From: Bacteroidales bacterium
Lineage (GTDB): Bacteria > Bacteroidota > Bacteroidia > Bacteroidales > WCHB1-69
DNA length: 6,438 nt
Reading direction: 5' to 3'
Assembly: GCA_016290715.1 (NCBI GenBank)
Contig: JAEEUY010000115.1
Span: 1 to 6,438, forward strand
Positions 1-5,764 of this stretch are shown here, one piece after another. Under the pieces are notes generated by a model. It was not told the origin of the DNA, ran no database searches, and was given only the letters and a program-made list of their open reading frames with translations. The number at the start of each line of letters is the position of its first letter. The first letter of the stretch is position 1. The position numbers were made by a program, and so were the translations under genes.

Positions 1-715
1 CGGCGGTTGTGGATTTGCCGGATGCAGGAATTTAGCTGAAACAATTGTTAAGAATGGCTCGGTAGAAGGGTGCAACTGTCCTGCTGGCGGAGCCAAGGTA
101 AATGCGGCAGTAGCGGCAGTCATGGGAGTTGAAGCCGTAGCGGCAGATCCCAAAGTGGCGGTGGTGCGCTGTCAAGGGACACCCGAAAATGCCCCTTCGA
201 AAGTGCAATACGATTCAGCCATCACTTGTGCCTATGCTCACAGCATCTTTGTGGGCGAAAGCGGCTGTCCCAACGCCTGTTTAGGTTGCGGCGATTGTGT
301 CAAAGCGTGCCATTTCGGTGCTATCCGCATCAATCCGGAAACCAAACTGCCCGAGATTAACGAAGACATTTGCGGCGGCTGCGGCGGTTGTGCCCGCGCT
401 TGCCCGCGCCACGTCATTGAAATTCGCAAAAGAGGACCTAAAGGGATGAAAGTGGTCGTTGCCTGCAACAACAACGAAAAAGGCGCAGTTTGCATGAAAA
501 ATTGCAAAATGTCGTGCATCGGCTGCGGCAAGTGTGTTAAAGTGTGTCCTTTCGAAGCCATTACCCTTGAAAACAACCTCGCACATATCGACGACTCCAA
601 GTGCAAACTTTGTAAAAAATGTGTGGCTGAATGCCCGCGCCACGCCATCGTTGCTATCAATTTTCCCAACATAGAGAAAAAAGCCGATGTTAGCAATCAA
701 ACTGATAAACAATAA
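1..715 (+). CDS. rnfB: RnfB, iron-sulfur subunit of Rnf ion-translocating ferredoxin:NAD+ oxidoreductase (5' end missing)
   Basis: RnfB passes electrons through iron-sulfur clusters on the cytoplasmic side of the Rnf complex, which couples ferredoxin/NAD+ redox chemistry to Na+ or H+ transport. The reading frame is open from base 2, so the gene enters from the left; 237 codons are visible. The ATG at 122 is an internal Met (residue 41), because conserved RnfB sequence precedes it: GGCGFAGCRNLAE, then CNCPAGG, the N-terminal [4Fe-4S] domain. Base 1 is consistent with the third base of a Cys codon. Downstream are two 2[4Fe-4S] ferredoxin-like units. The first has CLGCGDCVKAC (residues about 93-103) and CGGCGGCARACP (124-135). 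The second has CIGCGKCVKVCP (172-183) and CKLCKKCVAECP (201-212). The first CxxCxxCxxxC motif is followed by His rather than Pro. The missing part should hold the membrane anchor and the first cysteines. rnfC follows 11 bases later. The family call is very secure. Confidence 0.96.
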   Translation, partial: GGCGFAGCRNLAETIVKNGSVEGCNCPAGGAKVNAAVAAVMGVEAVAADPKVAVVRCQGTPENAPSKVQYDSAITCAYAHSIFVGESGCPNACLGCGDCVKACHFGAIRINPETKLPEINEDICGGCGGCARACPRHVIEIRKRGPKGMKVVVACNNNEKGAVCMKNCKMSCIGCGKCVKVCPFEAITLENNLAHIDDSKCKLCKKCVAECPRHAIVAINFPNIEKKADVSNQTDKQ

Positions 716-726
716 ATTACACGCTG

Positions 727-2052
727 ATGAAAACTTTTAAAATAGGGGGAATCCACCCAGAAGAAAATAAATTAGCCAAAAATCACGCTTTTGAAATATT
801 TCCTTTGCCCCAACAAGCAACGATTTTTTTAGGGCAACATTTAGGTGCACCCGCCACAGCTATCGTCGAAAAAGGCGATCAGGTGAAAGTGGGCCAGCTC
901 ATTGGAAAAGCAGAAGCTTTCATCTGCGCCAATATCCACAGTCCCTTCTCCGGAACTGTCAATAAGATTGATATGGTTGCCGATATCACTGGTTACAAAA
1001 AACCTGCCATTGTCATTGACGTTCAAGGGGATGAATGGTGCGAATATATTGACACCACTCCTGAACTAAATGCGCAAATAACTTTAGACAAACAAGCCAT
1101 CATCAATCGTTTGAAAGATTGCGGTATTGTAGGTTTAGGGGGCGCCTGCTTCCCTACCCACGTCAAATATATGCTCCCTCCCGACAAAAAAGCCGATTTT
1201 CTGTTAATCAACGCGGCTGAATGTGAGCCCTATATCACGACCGACTATCGACTTCTTTTGGAAAAAGCGGATGAATGCATTGTTGGAATTGAAGCGCTGC
1301 TCATTGCTTCCGAAGCTCCTATCGCCTATATCGGCATTGAATCCAACAAACCCGATGCCATTCGATTATTGCAACAAAAATTGAGCAATCATCCTAAAAT
1401 AAAAGTAGCGCCTCTACGTACTAAATATCCACAAGGAGCTGAAAAACAATTAATTAAAGCCATCACAGGGCGAGAAGTTCCTAATGGGAAACTTCCTATC
1501 GACGCAGGCTGTATTGTTAATAATCTCACCACTACATTCGCCGTTTACGAGGCTGTACAAAAAAACAAACCGCTTATCTCTATTTTCACAACTGTTTCAG
1601 GGAAAAAAGTGGCGGAGCCTCGCAATTTCCAAGTGAGAATCGGAACTCCCATCCAAGAGATACTCCATACCGTAGGCATTCCTGAAAATACAGGCAAAAT
1701 CATCAGTGGTGGACCAATGATGGGGAAAGCCATCACCAATACACAATCATTCATTGTTAAAGGGATGTCCAGTTTGCTGATGATGGACGAGAGCGAATCG
1801 GTACGAGGTGAGATGTCCGACTGTATCCGTTGCGGGAAATGCGTCAGCGCCTGCCCTATGGGACTTGAACCCTATAAATTACAGCGTTTGGCGGAGTTAA
1901 ACCGGTTGGAAGATTGTGAAGCATACGGAATTATGAATTGCATTGAATGTGGATGCTGCCAATTCACCTGTCCAGCATTCCGTCCTTTGTTGGATTTTGT
2001 CCGCGTAGGAAAAAACAAAACCGGTGCAATGATTAGAAATAGAAAAAAGTAA
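727..2052 (+). CDS. rnfC: RnfC, NADH-side flavin/iron-sulfur subunit of the Rnf complex
   Basis: RnfC is the peripheral cytoplasmic subunit where Rnf exchanges electrons with NAD(H), related to NuoF/Nqo1. The 441-residue protein is complete and close to the short RnfC form, without the long Ala-rich tail of E. coli RsxC. It opens with the typical FKIGGIHPEENK. A biotinyl-lipoyl-like segment follows at about residues 40-85 (VEKGDQVKVGQLIG, then HSPFSGTV). The NADH/FMN-binding core shows GLGGACFPTHVK (137-147) and INAAECEPYITTD (161-173), and then KYPQGAEKQL (233-242). Two [4Fe-4S] motifs close the protein: Cys366/369/372/376 in CIRCGKCVSACP and Cys405/408/411/415 in CIECGCCQFTCP, with an extra Cys410. 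The start at 727 gives the family N-terminus; no Shine-Dalgarno is visible. The next gene is not rnfD, which is the odd point about this locus. Confidence 0.97.
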   Translation: MKTFKIGGIHPEENKLAKNHAFEIFPLPQQATIFLGQHLGAPATAIVEKGDQVKVGQLIGKAEAFICANIHSPFSGTVNKIDMVADITGYKKPAIVIDVQGDEWCEYIDTTPELNAQITLDKQAIINRLKDCGIVGLGGACFPTHVKYMLPPDKKADFLLINAAECEPYITTDYRLLLEKADECIVGIEALLIASEAPIAYIGIESNKPDAIRLLQQKLSNHPKIKVAPLRTKYPQGAEKQLIKAITGREVPNGKLPIDAGCIVNNLTTTFAVYEAVQKNKPLISIFTTVSGKKVAEPRNFQVRIGTPIQEILHTVGIPENTGKIISGGPMMGKAITNTQSFIVKGMSSLLMMDESESVRGEMSDCIRCGKCVSACPMGLEPYKLQRLAELNRLEDCEAYGIMNCIECGCCQFTCPAFRPLLDFVRVGKNKTGAMIRNRKK

Positions 2053-2069
2053 CCCATTTCCTCAATATT

Positions 2070-2618
2070 ATGAATATAAAACCGATATTTTTTCTTCTTA
2101 TTATTGCAATTTTCATCTCCTGTAATTCTAAAAACACCCATTCTGAAGATGTTACAGCAGAAACAGATGAAGTAACCAACGTCCCTGCCACCCTATTTAA
2201 CGACAACGGTGGATCTACCGAAATCAATGGCACTTCAGAAGACTCTGAAACGATAATTGCAACTATCAAAACCATTGAAGAAGAGGAATTTTATCAGAAA
2301 ATATTTGAAATTAACAATCCCAAAGGAATCCAATACAAAGGGAAACTTCCCGCCATTGTTGATTTTTACGCCGACTGGTGCGGACCATGTCGCGCCATTG
2401 CCCCTATTCTTGCTGAATTGGCAGAACAATACGCCGGGGAAATCATTATTTATAAAGTGAATGTTGAAAAATGCCCTAATGTTTGTCAATATCTTCAAAT
2501 AGAAAGCATTCCTGCCCTGCTCTACCTCAAACCCAATACCAAACCGAAAATGACTATCGGCAGCCAAAGCAAAGAAGAACTGCAAAAAATGATTAAAGAA
2601 TCATTATTAAGTGAATAA
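2070..2618 (+). CDS. Thioredoxin-fold lipoprotein (exported thiol-disulfide oxidoreductase)
   Basis: This 182-residue protein has a short hydrophobic signal (residues 4-17) ending in FISC, a plausible lipobox with Cys18 as the lipidated residue. A polar, acidic, Ser/Thr-rich linker of about 50 residues follows. The thioredoxin domain covers about residues 70-180, with YADWCGPCRAIAP carrying the catalytic Cys104/Cys107 and SIPALLYL carrying the cis-Pro148. WCGPC is the classical thioredoxin active site, which in the family normally favours disulfide reduction. The protein is therefore probably tethered to a membrane facing the periplasm. Two additional cysteines, Cys135 and Cys139, sit just before the cis-Pro loop. 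The gene starts 17 bases after rnfC and its TAA overlaps the next ATG by one base. The fold is certain; the substrate is unknown. The lipobox has Phe at -3 rather than the more usual Leu, so an uncleaved anchor is possible. Confidence 0.9.
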   Translation: MNIKPIFFLLIIAIFISCNSKNTHSEDVTAETDEVTNVPATLFNDNGGSTEINGTSEDSETIIATIKTIEEEEFYQKIFEINNPKGIQYKGKLPAIVDFYADWCGPCRAIAPILAELAEQYAGEIIIYKVNVEKCPNVCQYLQIESIPALLYLKPNTKPKMTIGSQSKEELQKMIKESLLSE

Positions 2619-2620
2619 TG
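2616..2620 (+). promoter_or_regulatory. TAATG stop/start overlap between thioredoxin and cysteine-rich protein genes
   Basis: The TAA of the thioredoxin gene (2616-2618) shares its last A with the ATG at 2618. This is a typical arrangement for translational coupling by re-initiating ribosomes, and no Shine-Dalgarno sequence is visible upstream. It favours the ATG at 2618 over the in-frame ATG at 2651. Coupling itself is inferred. Confidence 0.6.
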
Positions 2621-3847
2621 TACTGTAAACTAATAAATTGTAAAATTGCGATGACTCTCTTCATCGCAATTTGTTTTTTGATAACTCATGCCCAAAATGA
2701 CATTGACTGTCAAAAAGCAGGACAATTTTTACCTAATTTAGAGCACAAAATCTGTAAAATCAGCATTGATGACCCCGAATTAATCTCTTTACATTATCTT
2801 TTTGTAGAAGATATGGAGAGTGAATTAGCCCATTTCCGACAAAAAACGATACCCGAACTGCATCACTGCCCCGAAATGGATTTTTATCAAACCTTGCGCC
2901 AATGCGATACACTTGAAAACCAGTTGACATTATTGCACGACACTTTGCAAATTCTGCGGCAAAAAGTTGATAAAATATTTTATCATAAGGCTTTAGAAGA
3001 GTTATATCACCATGATACCACACTGTGTATGTATTTGTTAGACCGTTCCATACAGTTTAACAGACTGCATACCGATGCTTTAATTCTAAAAATGAAGCTG
3101 CTTTTCGCCCAAAAAGAGTATGATGAGTGCATTAGCCTCATACATCTTTTGTATAATGAGGCACCATTGGACAGCGAAAACGAGCACGAATTGTCTGATT
3201 TTACGGCTATTTTTTATGATAAGTTGTTTTCGTTAGGAGACTCCCTCGTAAAAATTGAACATGCCACGGAAGCACTGAGCATCTTTGAAACCTTGGAAAC
3301 TTTCTGTCAAGATATGCCTACCAATTACTGCAACGACGATTATTATTATGGTATAATTCGCTCAAAAACAGGTGTTTATGAATCATATTTAACCATTGCA
3401 AAAGTTGCTTGGGAAAAACATAACGATGAAATTGCATACAAATTTTTAGATTATGCCGAACAATATCTTGCAGAAAATAAAGATAATGTAACTCTTCATG
3501 AAAATTTTGTCCTTTTTAAACAAAAATTGACAGAACAACGCACCAAAAAAGCAGAGCCATCCGAAGAACCGCAGCAAAATCTCAAAACACCAGCACAACC
3601 TTCCCATTCAGAAAAAACATATTCTTCTGATAATAAAGATGATAAAAACAAAATAAATATTGACAAAAAGAAACAGGAAGAGTACAATAAATTGTTAAAA
3701 GAGGCCATACAATGTTGTAAAAACAATAAATTTGATGAGGCGTGGGACAAGTTAAAACGTGCAAAATCGCTGGAAAACTGCCATTGCATAACTCCAGATT
3801 TTCGCGTTCAAGTATTGTATGATGAACTACACCAATATTATCAATAA
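2618..3847 (+). CDS. Exported cysteine-rich protein with TPR-like helical repeats, function unknown
   Basis: I do not recognise a named family. The 409-residue protein begins with a signal peptide: Lys4 and Lys9 in the n-region, a hydrophobic core at about 12-23, and probable cleavage after THA (residue 25). The mature part is almost wholly helical in character. Segments at about 120-290 have TPR-like spacing (for example ALILKMKLLFAQKEYDECI and ATEALSIFETLETF). A charged Lys/Glu/Pro/Ser/Asp low-complexity linker at about 306-352 leads to a last TPR-like hairpin (YNKLLKEAIQCCKNNKFDEA, 356-375). The mature protein has 12 cysteines (31, 46, 84, 96, 137, 171, 230, 238, 366, 367, 388, 390), many for an exported protein. 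The genes on both sides overlap it by one base: an exported thioredoxin upstream and a sulfatase-fold membrane enzyme downstream. An alternative start at 2651 would lose the positively charged n-region. A scaffold or redox-client role is inference only. Confidence 0.8.
   Translation: MYCKLINCKIAMTLFIAICFLITHAQNDIDCQKAGQFLPNLEHKICKISIDDPELISLHYLFVEDMESELAHFRQKTIPELHHCPEMDFYQTLRQCDTLENQLTLLHDTLQILRQKVDKIFYHKALEELYHHDTTLCMYLLDRSIQFNRLHTDALILKMKLLFAQKEYDECISLIHLLYNEAPLDSENEHELSDFTAIFYDKLFSLGDSLVKIEHATEALSIFETLETFCQDMPTNYCNDDYYYGIIRSKTGVYESYLTIAKVAWEKHNDEIAYKFLDYAEQYLAENKDNVTLHENFVLFKQKLTEQRTKKAEPSEEPQQNLKTPAQPSHSEKTYSSDNKDDKNKINIDKKKQEEYNKLLKEAIQCCKNNKFDEAWDKLKRAKSLENCHCITPDFRVQVLYDELHQYYQ
2643..2679 (+). 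terminator. Terminator-like hairpin inside the signal-peptide coding region
   Basis: Bases 2643-2654 (AAATTGCGATGA) and 2661-2672 (TCATCGCAATTT) form a perfect 12-bp inverted repeat around a six-base loop (CTCTCT). One G and then six T's (2674-2679) follow. This matches the form of an intrinsic terminator, although only 4 of the 12 pairs are G-C. It starts 25 bases after the thioredoxin stop codon and lies within codons 9-19 of the following gene, inside the signal-peptide core. It could end part of the rnfBC-thioredoxin transcripts, act as a translation-dependent attenuator for the two downstream genes, or be chance. It also includes the alternative ATG at 2651. Confidence 0.45.
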
Positions 3848-3849
3848 TG
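3845..3849 (+). promoter_or_regulatory. TAATG stop/start overlap between cysteine-rich protein and sulfatase-fold enzyme genes
   Basis: The TAA at 3845-3847 shares its last A with the ATG at 3847. It is the same one-base overlap as at the previous junction. This supports co-translation of the thioredoxin, cysteine-rich and sulfatase-fold genes, and fixes the start of the last one in the absence of a Shine-Dalgarno sequence. Confidence 0.6.
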
Positions 3850-5754
3850 GATGTAAAAAAAATATTTTCTTCACAAATAGGGGTGGTCATGCTGCAATTT
3901 GCCAGTTTGCTACTCGTTTTCACCCTTTCACGCATCCTTTTCTATTTTATCAACATCCACTATTTCGCCAACGCTGAATGGATTCATTTTCTATGGGGTA
4001 TCCGGTTTGATATTTCCATTCTATTGTATATCAATGCTATATACTTCATTTTTTTGTTAATTCCTTGTAAGTTCACGAATACACGTGCGGCACGCATCAT
4101 TGGGGATATCTATTTTATCGTTGTAAATAGCTTTGCTCTATTATTAAATCTCATTGACACAGCCTATTATCCATTTTCTATGCGACGGATGACTGGAGAT
4201 ATCTTCCAATTTGTGGGGGTTACCAATAATATGAGTTCGTTGATCCCAACTTTTTTACGGGAATATTTTTACCTTTTATTGATTTTAATCCTATTCATTA
4301 TTTTGCTCTTCTTCATTACTAAAATTACTCGTAGAGAGGTATTTACCGATTTTCCTACAGAAAAAAAAGGATGGATAAAGACGATTGCCTTGCGACTGAT
4401 ATTGTTAGGATGTATGCTGGTGGGTATGCGGGGAGGACTTCAGTATCGTCCTATTAACAATGCGGTTGCCGTTGCCGCCGGCGGTGTGGAAAACAGTGCC
4501 TTAATACTCAACTCTCCCTTTTCCCTTCTCACCAATCTGCACCAATCCTCCCTTACACTCAAAAACTATTTCCAAGATGAGAATGAGTGCGAAAAATATT
4601 TTACAACTTCTAAAAAAGAATTTGAAAATCAATATTTTACTGCTCCAGCAACAAAAAATATTGTACTCATTATTTTAGAGGGGATTTCCAGTGAATATTC
4701 CTCTTTTTTAGCCGATGAACCCAAAAACAACGCTGGATATACCCCATTTTTAGATAGTTTAGCACAACATAGCATTGTGTTTAAGGGATTTGCCAACGGA
4801 CAACAATCCATTGAAGCACTATCCTCCATTCTCGGTGGCATTCCCTCCCTCATGTCCACACCTTTTTCACAATCCGCCTATACTACCAATCAAATCCAAT
4901 ACGCTATACCCAAAATCAAAGAAAAAGGAATCATAACCGCTTTTTTTCACGGTGGGAAAAATGGCACGATGGGCTTCGACCGCTTCTGTCAAATGGTCGG
5001 TATTGACCATTACTACGGAATGAATGAATATCCTAACGCTTCCAAAGATTTTGATGGAACTTGGGGAATACCTGATGTCCCTTATTTGCAATATGTTGCT
5101 TCTGAACTCAATCAATTTCAGAAACCTTTTTTTGCCACCATCTTCACCCTATCATCCCACCATCCTTTCATCGTTCCTGAAGCGTACGACAAACAGGTAA
5201 CAAAAGGGGATTTTCCCATGCAACACTCAGTAGCCTATACTGATAGAGCCTTAAAAGAATTTTTTGAAAAGGTTTCAAAAGAAGAATGGTATCAAAAAAC
5301 ATTATTTATCATTACCGCGGATCATACCAATTTTAGTGGAGCAACAGCTGTTGATTATCAAAAACATAGATACTCTATTCCCATTATTTTTTACCACCCG
5401 AAAAACGATACTTCCTTTGTATCTCCTCAAATAATGCAGCAAACCGACATTATGCCCACACTATTTAGTTTCTGCCAATGGAATGATTCATTCAGTTCAT
5501 TTGGCAATAATGCCCTTGATTCAACCTTATATCATTTTACAATTAATTATTTATCAAATAGTTACCTATTATTTATAGATCAATATTTGATAGAATTTGA
5601 TGGCAAAAATATTCAATATATCTGGGATTTGTCGGCAAATGCGAATGAAAGAAGAAAAGAGAAAAAAGATTGTCCTCATATTGATGAATATGAAAAACTA
5701 CTGCAATCTATCATCCAACAATTCAATAATAAATTGATTTACAATAAATTATAA
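3847..5754 (+). CDS. LTA-synthase-like membrane protein with extracytoplasmic sulfatase-fold (phosphotransferase-type) domain
   Basis: The 635-residue protein has the LtaS/OpgB layout. Five hydrophobic segments (about residues 13-35, 50-73, 84-106, 141-159 and 177-195) are followed by an extracytoplasmic sulfatase domain (about 270-545). The domain starts at NIVLIILEGISSEY, with Glu278 as probable metal ligand. The probable nucleophile is Ser321 in ANGQQSIEALSSIL. LSSHHPF (His438/439) and ITADHTN (Asp492/His493) supply the other expected metal and catalytic residues, so the domain looks intact. Characterised relatives move glycerol-phosphate or other phospho-head groups from phospholipids onto envelope glycans, or act as hydrolases. 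A Gram-negative Bacteroidota makes no classical lipoteichoic acid, so the acceptor here is unknown. S. aureus LtaS uses Thr at the nucleophile position. The context is the end of an envelope operon. It ends 10 bases from the convergent T9SS cargo gene. The superfamily is sure; the reaction is open. Confidence 0.88.
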   Translation: MDVKKIFSSQIGVVMLQFASLLLVFTLSRILFYFINIHYFANAEWIHFLWGIRFDISILLYINAIYFIFLLIPCKFTNTRAARIIGDIYFIVVNSFALLLNLIDTAYYPFSMRRMTGDIFQFVGVTNNMSSLIPTFLREYFYLLLILILFIILLFFITKITRREVFTDFPTEKKGWIKTIALRLILLGCMLVGMRGGLQYRPINNAVAVAAGGVENSALILNSPFSLLTNLHQSSLTLKNYFQDENECEKYFTTSKKEFENQYFTAPATKNIVLIILEGISSEYSSFLADEPKNNAGYTPFLDSLAQHSIVFKGFANGQQSIEALSSILGGIPSLMSTPFSQSAYTTNQIQYAIPKIKEKGIITAFFHGGKNGTMGFDRFCQMVGIDHYYGMNEYPNASKDFDGTWGIPDVPYLQYVASELNQFQKPFFATIFTLSSHHPFIVPEAYDKQVTKGDFPMQHSVAYTDRALKEFFEKVSKEEWYQKTLFIITADHTNFSGATAVDYQKHRYSIPIIFYHPKNDTSFVSPQIMQQTDIMPTLFSFCQWNDSFSSFGNNALDSTLYHFTINYLSNSYLLFIDQYLIEFDGKNIQYIWDLSANANERRKEKKDCPHIDEYEKLLQSIIQQFNNKLIYNKL

Positions 5755-5764
5755 TATTCCTTCT
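5755..5764. other. Ten-base gap between convergent genes
   Basis: The stop codons of the + strand sulfatase-fold gene and the - strand T9SS cargo gene are separated by only ten bases. I see no strong hairpin with a T-run on either strand here, so any terminator must lie inside the opposing coding sequence or termination must be of another kind. The only nearby inverted repeat is CTGTTT/AAACAG (5768-5790), which is weak. Confidence 0.6.

Noticed and set aside
122..124. ATG at 122 as the start of rnfB
   Set aside because: The same frame is open to the left edge and encodes the conserved GCGFAGC and CNCPAGG motifs, so this is an internal Met of a gene cut by the window.
238..712. Long open frames on the - strand opposite rnfB (about 140-150 codons)
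   Set aside because: They lie opposite the clearly conserved ferredoxin motifs, match no family I recognise, and are explained by the codon bias of a Cys/Gly/Ala-rich gene.
2053..2069. Promoter for the thioredoxin gene in the gap after rnfC
   Set aside because: The 17-base gap is too short for a complete promoter, and I saw no convincing Bacteroidota -33/-7 pair in the end of rnfC.
2065..2077. ATATT/AATAT stem holding the thioredoxin ATG in its loop
   Set aside because: Five A-T pairs with a three-base loop are too weak to matter for initiation.
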